DNA of 64,000 nucleotides from Streptomyces tibetensis (GTDB taxonomy: Bacteria > Actinomycetota > Actinomycetes > Streptomycetales > Streptomycetaceae), in assembly GCF_007655005.1 (NCBI RefSeq), contig NZ_SZVW01000003.1, positions 248,001-312,000 of the forward strand, given 5' to 3'. Of this stretch, positions 17,699 to 27,744 are shown one piece after another. A program made the position numbers and the translations under genes. Below the pieces are notes generated by a model. That model was not told the DNA's origin, ran no database searches, and worked only from the letters and a program-made list of their open reading frames with translations. The stretch's first letter is position 1, and each line of letters opens with the position of its first letter.

Positions 17699-19051
17699 TC
17701 ACTTGTTGAGCGTGCAGGCGGCCAGGGAGTCCAGGCCCTGGGGCTTCGCGGCGGTGCGTCCGATGGCGGTGGCGATGCGGTTGACGGTCGAGACGCGCTT
17801 GTCCTTGAGGGGGCCGAGGATGGCGTTCTGGACGAAGTTGGGGCCGCCCTGGCCGACGGTGTTCACCAGGCGGGTGTTGGCTTCCCGGATCTGGGTGTCG
17901 AGGAGGGCGAGGTTGCGGTCGACCTCGGCCTTGGCGGAGGCGGGGACCGCCGGGAGCTTGGAGCGGACGTCCGGGCACGTGATCGTGCCGGCGGCGGCCT
18001 TGCCGGCATTGCCCGCGCTGCCGGCATTCCCTGCATTGCCGGCGTTACCTGCGTTGCCCGCGTTACCGGCGTTACCTGCATTGCCGGTGTTGCCGCCCGC
18101 CTGCGGCTTGCCGGCCGCGCCGCCGCCCGCGTTGGTGCCCGCGTTGGTGCCCGCGCCGTTCAGGGTGCAGCCGGCCAGGGAGTCCAGGCCCTGGGGCTTC
18201 GCGGCGGTGCGTCCGATGGCGGTGGCGATGCGGTTGACGGTCGAGACGCGCTTGTCCTTGAGGGGGCCGAGGATGGCGTTCTGGACGAAGTTGGGGCCGC
18301 CCTGGCCGACGGTGTTCACCAGGCGGGTGTTGGCTTCCCGGATCTGGGTGTCGAGGAGGGCGAGGTTGCGGTCGACCTCGGCCTTGGCGGAGGCGGGGAC
18401 CGCCGGGAGCTTGGAGCGGACGTCCGGGCACGTGATCGTGCCGGCGGCGGCCTTGCCGGCATTGCCCGCGCTGCCGGCATTCCCTGCATTGCCGGCGTTA
18501 CCTGCGTTGCCCGCGTTACCGGCGTTACCTGCATTGCCGGTGTTGCCGCCCGCCTGCGGCTTGCCGGCCGCGCCGCCGCCCGCGTTGGTGCCCGCGTTGG
18601 TGCCCGCGCCGTTCAGGGTGCAGCCGGCCAGGGAGTCCAGGCCCTGGGGCTTCGCGGCGGTGCGTCCGATGGCGGTGGCGATGCGGTTGACGGTCGAGAC
18701 GCGCTTGTCCTTGAGGGGGCCGAGGATGGCGTTCTGGACGAAGTTGGGGCCGCCCTGGCCCACGGTGTCGACCAGGCGCTTGTTGGCTTCCTGGATCTGC
18801 GTGTTGAGCAGGGCGAGGTTGCGGTCGACCTCGGCCTTGGCGGAGGCGGGGACCGCCGGGAGCTTGGAGCGGACGTCCGGGCACGTGATGGTGCCGGGAC
18901 CCGCCAGCGTCCGGGCGTTCTTGGCGCCGCTGTCGGGCGTCTCCCCGGCGAGGGCGAAGCCGGCGATGACCGTGCCGGACAGAGCCACCGCGGCGGCGCC
19001 GCCGATGAACGTGACGCGACGCTTGTTGTACTTCGGAAGAGCCCTGGACAT
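17699..19051 (-). CDS. Secreted protein with three tandem two-cysteine domains
   Basis: The 450-residue protein has a signal sequence (RRVTFIGGAAAVALSGTVIAG, about residues 11-35) and three copies of a helical domain of about 90 residues. Each copy starts with T-I-T-C-P-D-V and ends with A-G-C-T-L or A-A-C-T-L, so the six cysteines (57, 144, 208, 295, 359, 446) can form one disulfide per domain. Linkers consist of TNAGTNAGGGAAGKPQAGG and a run of GNA triplets. Copies two and three are nearly identical in DNA; copy one differs at several sites. I do not recognise the domain and assign no function. A cell-surface or matrix role is only a guess based on the build. Confidence 0.85.
   Translation of the reverse strand: MSRALPKYNKRRVTFIGGAAAVALSGTVIAGFALAGETPDSGAKNARTLAGPGTITCPDVRSKLPAVPASAKAEVDRNLALLNTQIQEANKRLVDTVGQGGPNFVQNAILGPLKDKRVSTVNRIATAIGRTAAKPQGLDSLAGCTLNGAGTNAGTNAGGGAAGKPQAGGNTGNAGNAGNAGNAGNAGNAGNAGSAGNAGKAAAGTITCPDVRSKLPAVPASAKAEVDRNLALLDTQIREANTRLVNTVGQGGPNFVQNAILGPLKDKRVSTVNRIATAIGRTAAKPQGLDSLAGCTLNGAGTNAGTNAGGGAAGKPQAGGNTGNAGNAGNAGNAGNAGNAGNAGSAGNAGKAAAGTITCPDVRSKLPAVPASAKAEVDRNLALLDTQIREANTRLVNTVGQGGPNFVQNAILGPLKDKRVSTVNRIATAIGRTAAKPQGLDSLAACTLNK
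17712..18617. repeat. Two nearly identical 453-bp tandem units
   Basis: The segment starting GTGCAGGCGGCCAGGG at 17712 recurs at 18165 and again at 18618. The units at 17712 and 18165 differ at very few bases over 453; the third has diverged in its domain part. This points to a recent duplication. Confidence 0.88.
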
Positions 19052-19128
19052 GCGGATGCCTCACTAGGGGGTCGGAGTGTCGTCGGTGTCGTAACGCGGC
19101 GCCTGCGTTCGGCGAGAGGTACGGGTAA

Positions 19129-20712
<1,584 letters not shown>

Positions 20713-20718
20713 GCTGTT

Positions 20719-20757
20719 GCGAAAGCGGCGTCGTCGCACGGCAGGCGCCGCTTTCGC
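20719..20757 (+). terminator. argH terminator
   Basis: GCGAAAGCGGCG and CGCCGCTTTCGC form a perfect 12-bp stem with a 15-nt loop, starting 6 bases after the argH stop. Confidence 0.8.
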
Positions 20758-20768
20758 AGCAGACCCTG

Positions 20769-20795
20769 GGGGCGCGGGGAACTGCGCGACAAGCC
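20769..20795 (+). repeat. Dispersed intergenic repeat, type A
   Basis: GGGGCGCGGGGAACTGCGCG followed by ACAAGCC. It lies 11 bases after the argH terminator. Confidence 0.7.
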
Positions 20796-20913
20796 ACGAC
20801 GAACCCGCACTCGCCGAACCACCGCTCGAACCGAGCTCTGATCGCGAGCGCCGAAGGTCATCGCGGGTACGTTGGTCGGAAGCCGTACCGGACCCGACCG
20901 AACGGAGCTTGCG

Positions 20914-21885
20914 ATGCCCTTCGCGCGACTGGCGACCGCAACGACCCCCACCTGCCACATCGGACTGGGCCTCGCCGCCGTGGGACGCCCCGGCTACATC
21001 AACCTCGGCCGGGACGAAGACCTCGGAGAGGACCGCAGCGTCGAAACGCTGCGCAACCGCACCCACGAACTCCTCGACTCCGCCTACGCCCAGGGCGTCC
21101 GCTATTTCGACGCGGCCCGCTCCTACGGCCGCTCCGAGGAGTTCCTCGCCGACTGGCTGAAGGACAGGCCCGGCCTCGACGACATCGTCGTGGGCAGCAA
21201 GTGGGGCTACACCTACACCGCCGACTGGTCCACCGACGCCGAGCAGCACGAGGTCAAGGACCACACCCTCGCCACCTACGAACGGCAGCGCGCGGAGAGC
21301 GACGCCCTACTCGGAGACCGGCTCGATCTCTATCAGATCCACTCGGTCACCCCGGACAGCCCGGCCCTGACCGACAAGGAACTGCACGCGAAGCTCGCGG
21401 AAGCCGCCGCGCAGGGCCTCACCGTCGGATTCTCCACCAGCGGCCCCGCCCAGGCGGACGCCGTCCGCGCCGCCCTCGCCGTGACGGTCGACGGCGAGCC
21501 GCTCTTCCGTACCGTGCAGTCCACGTACAACGCGCTGGAGACCTCCGCGGGCCCCGCCCTCGCCGAGGCGCACGACGCCGGACTCACCGTGATCGTCAAG
21601 GAGGGCATGGCCAACGGCCGGCTCGCCGGGCCGCACGCCCCGGACGCCGTGCGGGAGATCGCCGAGCGGACCGGGCTGGGCTGCGACGCTGTCGCCCTGG
21701 CCGTCATCCTGCGGCAGCCCTGGGCCGGTGTGGTCCTGTCCGGCGCTGCCACCACCAACCAGCTCGCCTCGAATCTGCACGCGGCGGTCGTCGACCTCGA
21801 CGACGAACAGCTCGCCCGCCTCGGCGCGCTGGTGGAGGAGCCCCACGCGTACTGGGAGCGGCGCGCGCAGCTGCCCTGGCACTGA
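20914..21885 (+). CDS. Aldo/keto reductase
   Basis: The 323-residue protein is a NADPH-dependent oxidoreductase of the AKR barrel type. The catalytic set is visible: Asp and Tyr in VRYFDAARSYGRSE, Lys in VVGSKWGYTY, and His in LYQIHSVTP. The C-terminal cofactor part (VILRQPWAGVVLSGAATTNQ) is intact. The ATG at 20914 has GGAG 8 bases upstream; an in-frame upstream extension has no ribosome site. Its substrate is unknown. It stands alone between argH and the TetR/MFS pair. Confidence 0.88.
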   Translation: MPFARLATATTPTCHIGLGLAAVGRPGYINLGRDEDLGEDRSVETLRNRTHELLDSAYAQGVRYFDAARSYGRSEEFLADWLKDRPGLDDIVVGSKWGYTYTADWSTDAEQHEVKDHTLATYERQRAESDALLGDRLDLYQIHSVTPDSPALTDKELHAKLAEAAAQGLTVGFSTSGPAQADAVRAALAVTVDGEPLFRTVQSTYNALETSAGPALAEAHDAGLTVIVKEGMANGRLAGPHAPDAVREIAERTGLGCDAVALAVILRQPWAGVVLSGAATTNQLASNLHAAVVDLDDEQLARLGALVEEPHAYWERRAQLPWH

Positions 21886-21936
21886 TCACCCCGTCAGCCG
21901 CACCCACACGGCAGCCGTGAGTCACGCACTCCCCGA

Positions 21937-21976
21937 ATGAGACATCCATGTCTCATATGGTCTAAGCTTGTCTCAT
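21937..21976 (+). promoter_or_regulatory. TetR-type operator and leaderless-type promoter
   Basis: ATGAGACATCCATGTCTCAT (21937-21956) is a near-perfect 20-bp palindrome with 7-bp arms. A third half-site, GTCTCAT (21970-21976), overlaps the TetR start codon. A -10 box, TAAGCT (21963-21968), lies between them, 6 bases before the ATG, which predicts a leaderless mRNA and autorepression. Confidence 0.6.
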
Positions 21977-22526
21977 GGCTGTCGATCCTGAGCACGTGCT
22001 GCGCGCCGCCGCGGCCCTGCTGACCCGCAAATCCACCGCGACCATGGACGAGGTCGCCAAGGCCGCCGGAATCAGCCGGGCCACGCTGCACCGGCACTTC
22101 GCCGGACGTGACGCCCTCGTCCGGGCGCTGGAGGCGCTCGGCATCGCGGAGTGTGAAGCCGCTCTGGACGAGGCCCGGCTCGACGAGGGCCCGGCGAGTG
22201 ACGCCGTACGCCGACTGGTCGGGGCCATCGAGCCCGCCGCCGGACTGCTCGCGTTCCTCTACACCGAGAACCAGCTGTTCGAGGGCGAGGAACAGAACGC
22301 CGGCTGGGCCACGATCGACGACCGGATCTCCGCCCTGTTCCGGCGCGGCCAGCTCGGCGGTGAATTCCGCATCGACCTCACGCCCGCCTGGCTCACCGAG
22401 GCGCTGTACGGCCTGATGGCCTCCGGCGCCTGGATGGTGCACAGCGGCAAGGGCGCCCCCAAGGACTTCCAGCACATGATCGTCGAGTTGTTGCTCGGCG
22501 GCGCACTCAGAAGAGAGGAATCATGA
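21975..22526 (+). CDS. TetR family regulator
   Basis: The 183-residue protein has the TetR DNA-binding domain at about residues 5-50 (ATMDEVAKAAGISRATLHRH followed by F) and a ligand-binding domain behind it. It starts inside its presumed operator and overlaps the MFS exporter gene by ATGA, so the two are cotranscribed and coupled. This is the usual layout of a drug- or metabolite-responsive repressor controlling its exporter. The ligand is unknown. Confidence 0.9.
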   Translation: MAVDPEHVLRAAAALLTRKSTATMDEVAKAAGISRATLHRHFAGRDALVRALEALGIAECEAALDEARLDEGPASDAVRRLVGAIEPAAGLLAFLYTENQLFEGEEQNAGWATIDDRISALFRRGQLGGEFRIDLTPAWLTEALYGLMASGAWMVHSGKGAPKDFQHMIVELLLGGALRREES

Positions 22527-24058
22527 CCAGCACCCTGCAGCCGGCGAAGACCACCGAGGCGGTGGAGCGCCCGGGCCGCTGGCTCGCGCTCGGCGTCCTC
22601 GTGCTCGCCGTGCTGCTGGTGGCCGTCGACGCGACCGTCCTCGGTCTCGCGACCCCCTACATCAGCGAGGACCTCAAGCCCTCCGGCACCCAGCTGCTGT
22701 GGATCGGCGACGTCTACTCGTTCGTCATCGCCGGTCTGCTCGTCTCCATGGGCAGCCTCGGCGACCGGATCGGCCGCAAGCGGATCCTGCTGATCGGCGC
22801 GACGGCGTTCGGCGCGATATCCGTGTTCAACGCCTACGCCACGACACCCGAGATGATGATCGTCGCCCGGGCGCTGCTCGGCGTCGCCGGAGCGACCCTG
22901 ATGCCGGCCACCCTCGCCCTGATCCGCAACCTCTTCCACGACCCGCGCGAACGCAGCCTCGCCGTCGGCGTCTGGGGCGCCACCGCCTCCGCCGGTACGG
23001 CGGTCGGGCCGATCGTCGGCGGGTTCCTGCTGGAGCACTTCTGGTGGGGCTCGGTCTTCCTGATCAACCTGCCCGTGATGGCCGTCCTGGTCCTCGTCGG
23101 GATCAAGCTGCTGCCCGAGTCGCGCACCGCGAACCCCGGCCCCTGGGACCTGGTCAGCGTCGTCCTGTCGCTGGTCGGCATGATCGGCGTGGTGTACGCG
23201 ATCAAGGAGGCGGCCACCCACGGCTTCGGGTGGAGCACCCTGGCGGCGGGCCTGCTGGGCGCGGCCGCCCTGTACGGATTCGTACGCCGTCAGCTCAGGC
23301 TGCCGACGCCGCTGCTGGACATGCGGTTGTTCCGTCACCGCGGCTTCAGCGGGGCGGTGCTGGCCGATCTGCTGACCATCCTCGGTCTGTCCGGGCTGGT
23401 GTTCTTCCTGTCCCAGTACCTGCAACTCGTCCAGGGCAGGCGGCCCTTCGAGGCCGGGCTGGCCGAGCTGCCCGCGGCGATCGGAGCGGTGGTGGCCGGA
23501 CTGATAGCGGGACGGGTGGCCCGGCGCTTCTCGGTGCGGGCCGTGGTCTCCGGCGGCCTCGCGGCGATAGGCATGGCTCTGGCCGCACTCACGGTGCTCG
23601 ACCAATCCACCGGCTACCCGCTGCTCGGGACCGCGCTGCTGGTGGTCGGCGTCGGCGCCGGCTTCTCGTTCACCGTGACCGCCGACGTGATCCTCTCCAG
23701 CGTGCCGAAGGAGCACGCGGGCTCCGCGTCCGCCGTGTCCGAGACGGCGTACGAACTCGGTGCCGCGCTCGGTATCGCCGCGCTGGGCTCCATCGTGACC
23801 GGTGTCTACCGCGACTTCACCGGCCCCGCGGGCACACCGGCGGCGGCCCACGAGTCGCTGGGCGGCGCCGTCGAGGCGGCGGCGCACATGCCCGCCCACA
23901 GCGCCGCCACGATGCTGGACGCGGCCCGCACGTCCTTCGTCGACGGCCTTGCCCTGGCAGCAGGCGCAGGCGCGGCGGTCCTGCTGGCAGCGGCGGTGGC
24001 GGCGTGGTTCCTGCTGCGGGGCCAGAAACTGGAAGGCGGCACAACGGAACACGCATGA
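22523..24058 (+). CDS. MFS multidrug-type transporter, DHA2 (14 helices)
   Basis: The 511-residue protein has about 14 hydrophobic helices. Motif A reads GSLGDRIGRKR after the second helix, and motif C-like GTAVGPIVGGFLLE follows in the fifth, which together mark the H+-antiport drug exporters of the DHA2 type (EmrB/QacA-like). It likely exports a toxic compound from the cell. The start shares ATGA with the TetR gene. The downstream spacer carries three copies of the type A repeat instead of a clear terminator. Confidence 0.92.
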   Translation: MTSTLQPAKTTEAVERPGRWLALGVLVLAVLLVAVDATVLGLATPYISEDLKPSGTQLLWIGDVYSFVIAGLLVSMGSLGDRIGRKRILLIGATAFGAISVFNAYATTPEMMIVARALLGVAGATLMPATLALIRNLFHDPRERSLAVGVWGATASAGTAVGPIVGGFLLEHFWWGSVFLINLPVMAVLVLVGIKLLPESRTANPGPWDLVSVVLSLVGMIGVVYAIKEAATHGFGWSTLAAGLLGAAALYGFVRRQLRLPTPLLDMRLFRHRGFSGAVLADLLTILGLSGLVFFLSQYLQLVQGRRPFEAGLAELPAAIGAVVAGLIAGRVARRFSVRAVVSGGLAAIGMALAALTVLDQSTGYPLLGTALLVVGVGAGFSFTVTADVILSSVPKEHAGSASAVSETAYELGAALGIAALGSIVTGVYRDFTGPAGTPAAAHESLGGAVEAAAHMPAHSAATMLDAARTSFVDGLALAAGAGAAVLLAAAVAAWFLLRGQKLEGGTTEHA

Positions 24059-24071
24059 GCCCCACGCCTCA

Positions 24072-24093
24072 GGGGCGCGGGGAACTGCGCGAA
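24072..24093 (+). repeat. Dispersed intergenic repeat, type A
   Basis: GGGGCGCGGGGAACTGCGCG, first of three copies about 69 bases apart in the spacer behind the MFS gene; each is preceded by a CCCTGAAGGTCAT-like or related segment. Confidence 0.7.
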
Positions 24094-24140
24094 TCGGGCA
24101 CAGGGTCCGACACGGTCACGCCCTGAAGGTCATGCCCTCG

Positions 24141-24160
24141 GGGGCGCGGGGAACTGCGCA
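24141..24160 (+). repeat. Dispersed intergenic repeat, type A
   Basis: Second of the three clustered copies: GGGGCGCGGGGAACTGCGCA. CCCTGAAGGTCATGCC precedes it. Confidence 0.7.
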
Positions 24161-24209
24161 AAGCGGGTACAGGGTTCCACACACCCACGCCCTGAAGGTC
24201 ATGTCCCAA

Positions 24210-24236
24210 GGGGCGCGGGGAACTGCGCGACAAGCC
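24210..24236 (+). repeat. Dispersed intergenic repeat, type A
   Basis: Third of the three clustered copies, with the ACAAGCC tail seen also at 20769. CCCTGAAGGTCATGTCCC precedes it. Confidence 0.7.
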
Positions 24237-24304
24237 CCCACGACCCGCAGCCGCCCACGCAAGCCCCACCAGCCCGAGCTCGCCCGCGCCCGCGCCCGCA
24301 AAAC

Positions 24305-24979
24305 CTACGCCGCTTCCTTCGCCTTGCTCGCGTACATGTCCACGTACTCCTGCCCGGACAGCCGCATCACCTCGGCCATCACCGAGTCGGTCACGGCCCG
24401 CAGCACATAGCGATCCCGGTCCATCCCCTCGTACCGGGAGAACTCCATCGCCTCACCGAAGCGCACCGTGACCTTGCCGGGCCGGGGCAGCCCCGCCCCA
24501 CCCGGCTGCAGCTTGTCCGTGCCGATCATGGCGAAGGGCACCACCGGCGCACCCGTCATCAGCGTCAGCCGGGCGATCCCCGTCCGCCCCCGGTACAGCC
24601 GCCCGTCGGGCGACCGCGTCCCCTCCGGGTAGATGCCGAACATGCGGCCCTGCTCCAGCACGCGCCGCCCGGTCATCAGCGCGGCGACACCGCCCCGGCC
24701 ACCGTCCCGGTCCACCGGGATCATGCCGACGCCGGTGAAGAACCAGGCCATCAGCCGGCCCTTGAGCCCCTTGCCGGTGACGTACTCGTCCTTGCCGATG
24801 AAGACGACCTGACGGTCGCAGACCAGCGGCAGGATCATCGAGTCGATGAACGTCAGGTGGTTGCCGGCCAGGATGACCGGACCGTCGCCGGGAATGTGCT
24901 CCGCACCCTCCACCTGTGGGCGGAACATCAGGCGCATGATCGGGCCGAGCACTGCCTTGATGAGCACGAAGCGGGACAA
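24305..24979 (-). CDS. 1-acyl-glycerol-3-phosphate acyltransferase (PlsC) family
   Basis: PlsC-type enzymes move an acyl chain onto lysophospholipids or related acceptors at the membrane. The 224-residue protein has the catalytic H-x4-D as NHLTFID (about residues 40-46) and the acceptor-binding YPEGTRS, plus an N-terminal membrane-associated helix. A TTG start at 24979 is chosen because CCGGAGGGCCCG precedes it and the family similarity begins there; an in-frame ATG at 25066 would add 29 poorly conserved residues without a ribosome site. It is divergent from glpQ1, a phospholipid-breakdown gene. Confidence 0.85.
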   Translation of the reverse strand: MSRFVLIKAVLGPIMRLMFRPQVEGAEHIPGDGPVILAGNHLTFIDSMILPLVCDRQVVFIGKDEYVTGKGLKGRLMAWFFTGVGMIPVDRDGGRGGVAALMTGRRVLEQGRMFGIYPEGTRSPDGRLYRGRTGIARLTLMTGAPVVPFAMIGTDKLQPGGAGLPRPGKVTVRFGEAMEFSRYEGMDRDRYVLRAVTDSVMAEVMRLSGQEYVDMYASKAKEAA

Positions 24980-25365
24980 CGGGCCCTCCGGTGTCAAGGG
25001 GTTCTGTATGAGTCTGTGCAGGTGAGGACGATACTCGTGGCCCCGGCCATCGCGCACATCGGGCACGGCGACTTCACCGAGGCCTTACGCACTGTTGACG
25101 CGCGTTTACCTGCGGTGGCACCCCGCCGACGGTACGAAACGCGGCCGACATGCTGTGACACACGTCGCCCCGGAGCCCACCGCACGCGTTCCCAGAACGG
25201 CCGGGCCGAATCGAACAGACACGACGAACCGTCAACTCATCCTCCTCACCAGCCACTACGACATCCGAGGTCACCCGCGTGTTCCGCCCGAGGTCTCCCA
25301 CTGGTCATGTACGCGCCCCTACGATCGGCGCGGACGGACGAGCCGAACCGGCAGAGAGGGCGCTC
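24980..25365. other. Divergent control region, acyltransferase and glpQ1
   Basis: No gene is supported here. The right part holds PHO-box-like repeats and the glpQ1 -10 box (listed separately). The left part should hold the acyltransferase promoter, but no convincing -35/-10 pair was found there. Confidence 0.5.
25269..25325 (+). promoter_or_regulatory. PHO-box-like direct repeats and -10 box of glpQ1
   Basis: GGTCACCCGCG (25269-25279) fits the PhoP direct-repeat unit G(G/T)TCAYYYR(G/C)G. It is followed by looser units GTTCCGCCCGA (25281), GGTCTCCCACT (25292) and GGTCATGTACG (25303), the last three at exact 11-base steps. TACGAT (25320-25325) is a likely -10 box with no TTGACA-like -35, as expected of a PhoP-activated promoter. 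Confidence 0.65.
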
Positions 25366-26535
25366 ATGGGAACGCGGGAGTCGAACGAAGAAACGAGCGG
25401 TACCGGACGGCGGGCCCTGCTCGGCGCAGCGGTGCTCGGCGCCGGCGGAGCGGTCCTCGGCATGGCCGGCACCGCGCGCGCCGACAGCGCCCGGCACGGT
25501 GGCGGACACGGCGGAGTCAAGAGCCTGCCCAAGCCGACGATCATCGGCCACCGGGGTGCCAGCGGCTACCGGCCAGAGCACACCTTCGGTTCGTACCAAC
25601 TGGCCCTCGACCTGGGTGCTGACATCGTCGAGGCGGGCGACCTGGTCCCGACCAGGGACGGGCACCTGGTCTGCCGTCACGAGCCGGAGATCGGCGGTAC
25701 CACGGACGTGGCCGACCATCCCGAGTTCGCCGACCGCAAGAAGACCAAGCTGCTCGACGGCGTCTCCATCACCGGCTGGTTCACCGAGGACTTCACGCTC
25801 GCCGAGCTGAAGACGCTGCGCGCGGTCGAGCGCATCCCGGCCAACCGCCCGCACAACACGCTCTACAACGGCCGCTGGGAGATCCCCACCTTCGAAGAGG
25901 TCCTCAGGTGGCAGGACGAGCAGACCCGCAAGCGCGGCAAGCAGGTGTGGATCTACCCCGAGCTCAAGCACCCCACCTACTTCCGCAAGCAGGGCCTGCC
26001 CCTTGAGGAGCGGGTCGCCAAGCTGCTGGGCAAGTACCGCAAGGACCGGCGCACCTCCCCGGTCATCCTCCAGTCCTTCGAGCCGACCAGCGTCCAGCGC
26101 CTGCACAAGCTCGTCGACAACCCGCTGGTCGTCCTGTTGTCCTCGGCGGACTCCCGCCCCTGGGACTTCGTCGAGACCGGCGACCCGCGCACGGTCGCCG
26201 ACCTGGTCAAGCCGGCCGGCCTCAGGGAGATCGCCTCCTACGCGCAGGGCATCGGCCCGACCCTGGACCTGGTCGTCCCGCGCGACGCCCAGGGCAGGCT
26301 CACCAGGCCGACGACGCTCGTCTCCGACGCGCACCGGGTGGGTCTGATCCTGCACCCGTACACCATGCGCAACGAGAACCCCTTCCTGCCCGCCGACTTC
26401 CGCGAGGGCACGGACCCGGACGCCTACGGTGACGTCTTCGGTGCCTACAAGGCGTACTTCGCGACGGGCATCGACGGCGTCTTCACCGACCAGCCCGACA
26501 CGGGTGTGCTGGCCCGCGGGGACTTCACCGGCTGA
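25366..26535 (+). CDS. glpQ1: Exported glycerophosphodiester phosphodiesterase
   Basis: The enzyme splits glycerophosphodiesters to glycerol-3-phosphate and an alcohol, releasing phosphate sources outside the cell. The 389-residue protein has a twin-arginine signal (TGRRALLGAAVLGAGGAVLG) and then the GDPD barrel from about residue 55: IGHRGASGYRPEHTFGSYQ with catalytic His and Glu, and ALDLGADIVEAGDLVPTRDG with metal ligands. It matches the long GlpQ type. PHO-box-like repeats upstream predict induction by PhoRP under phosphate starvation, as reported for glpQ1 of S. coelicolor. A terminator follows. Confidence 0.92.
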   Translation: MGTRESNEETSGTGRRALLGAAVLGAGGAVLGMAGTARADSARHGGGHGGVKSLPKPTIIGHRGASGYRPEHTFGSYQLALDLGADIVEAGDLVPTRDGHLVCRHEPEIGGTTDVADHPEFADRKKTKLLDGVSITGWFTEDFTLAELKTLRAVERIPANRPHNTLYNGRWEIPTFEEVLRWQDEQTRKRGKQVWIYPELKHPTYFRKQGLPLEERVAKLLGKYRKDRRTSPVILQSFEPTSVQRLHKLVDNPLVVLLSSADSRPWDFVETGDPRTVADLVKPAGLREIASYAQGIGPTLDLVVPRDAQGRLTRPTTLVSDAHRVGLILHPYTMRNENPFLPADFREGTDPDAYGDVFGAYKAYFATGIDGVFTDQPDTGVLARGDFTG

Positions 26536-26579
26536 GCCGCGTCAACGGCCGGGCTCACACCCCCCGGTCGAGTGAGCTT

Positions 26580-26613
26580 CGGCCGCCCGGGCAACCCGCT
26601 GCCCGGGCGGCCG
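26580..26613 (+). terminator. glpQ1 terminator
   Basis: CGGCCGCCCGGGCA and its complement form a perfect 14-bp stem around a 6-nt loop, 45 bases after the stop. Confidence 0.8.
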
Positions 26614-26626
26614 CGTCGCTCCGCAT

Positions 26627-27121
26627 ATGACGCACGACCTGGTCGCCGCCCTGCGCCCGCTGCTCACCGCCGAGGCCTCCGCCGAGGCATATTCCGCCGG
26701 TACCGAGCCGGGTGACCTGGAACAGGCGGTCTGGCTCCGTCTGCTGGAGCGGCTCGACACCGAAGGGCCGCCGCTCGACCCCGAGCAATGGCTCCGTCGC
26801 GCCGTCCGCTCCGAGGCGCGCCGAACCCGCCGTACGAGTCGCCTCGAACGGCCGTACGCCGGTGAACCGGTCGACGACGGGGACCGCGACCCCGAACAGC
26901 TCGCCCTCACCGCGGCCCGTGGCCGGGCGCTGCGCGAGGCCGTGCGCCGCCTCCCGGGCCGCTGCCCCCGGCTGATGGAGGCACTGCTCTCGCCGGAGGA
27001 CCTGACATACCGGGAAATCGCAGGGGAGTTGGGTATCTCACAGGGGAGTCTTGGCCCGGAACGTTCCAGATGCCTGGGATGTCTCAGGAGATTACTGACA
27101 CCGGAGGTTGCGGCCCACTGA
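26627..27121 (+). CDS. Small sigma-70 family (ECF-like) sigma factor
   Basis: The 164-residue protein has a degenerate region 2 (DLEQAVWLRLLERLDTEG, then WLRRAVRSEARRTRR) and a clear region 4 helix-turn-helix (LTYREIAGELGISQGSLG followed by ERSRCLGCLRRLL). It is shorter than most ECF factors. No anti-sigma gene is adjacent. The DNA between the glpQ1 terminator and the ATG is only 13 bases, so it may start on a very short leader. Target promoters are unknown. Confidence 0.8.
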   Translation: MTHDLVAALRPLLTAEASAEAYSAGTEPGDLEQAVWLRLLERLDTEGPPLDPEQWLRRAVRSEARRTRRTSRLERPYAGEPVDDGDRDPEQLALTAARGRALREAVRRLPGRCPRLMEALLSPEDLTYREIAGELGISQGSLGPERSRCLGCLRRLLTPEVAAH

Positions 27122-27177
27122 GGACGGGGATAGGAGTGGGGACACCAGGTGATCAGATGAGCGGGAGGCGTGCGCAC

Positions 27178-27675
27178 ATGGGCATGAGCGTGACCATCTC
27201 TGCGGCGACCGAGCAGGACGCGGAGCAGATCTTCAGACTGCAGTACCTGTGCTTCCAGTCGGAGGCGGCGCTGTACGGGAACTACCGCATCGACCCGCTC
27301 GTCCAAACCCTCGACTCGGTTCGCGATGAGGTCACCCGCGACTGCGTCTTCGTGGCCCGGCTCGGCGAGGAGGTCGTCGGCTCGGTCCGGGGCTCGGTCA
27401 CCGAGGACGGCGCCGCCGCGATCGGCAAGCTCTGCGTCCACCCCCGTCTCCAGGGCCACGGCATCGGCGCCCGTCTCCTCAGGGCGGCCGAATCGGCCCT
27501 CGCCGGCGACCGCGGAGCCACCCGCTTCCGCCTCCACACCGGCCACCGCAGCGAGGGCAACCTCCGCCTCTACCGCAAAGTCGGCTACGAAACGGTCGGC
27601 ACGTCCCAGGGCGCGGACGGCGTCCCGATGATCGTCCTGGAAAAGCCGGCGAGTACGTACGCGGCGACGGCCTGA
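27178..27675 (+). CDS. GNAT family N-acetyltransferase
   Basis: The 165-residue protein carries the acetyl-CoA motif in LCVHPRLQGHGIGARLL and the late GNAT segment NLRLYRKVGYETVGT. The head (ISAATEQDAEQIFRLQYLCF) is typical. GGGAGG lies 9 bases before the chosen ATG at 27178; another ATG two codons later is also possible. The acceptor is unknown. It follows the sigma-factor gene by 56 bases on the same strand. Confidence 0.88.
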   Translation: MGMSVTISAATEQDAEQIFRLQYLCFQSEAALYGNYRIDPLVQTLDSVRDEVTRDCVFVARLGEEVVGSVRGSVTEDGAAAIGKLCVHPRLQGHGIGARLLRAAESALAGDRGATRFRLHTGHRSEGNLRLYRKVGYETVGTSQGADGVPMIVLEKPASTYAATA

Positions 27676-27688
27676 GTCTCGCCCCTCA

Positions 27689-27715
27689 GGGGCGCGGGGA
27701 ACTGCGCGACTAGCC
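27689..27715 (+). repeat. Dispersed intergenic repeat, type A
   Basis: GGGGCGCGGGGAACTGCGCG with the tail ACTAGCC, between convergent genes (GNAT and a membrane-protein gene). It is preceded by GCCCCTCA, making a short inverted repeat. Confidence 0.7.
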
Positions 27716-27744
27716 ACACCCGGCGCGCGGCCGCCTGACGAACC

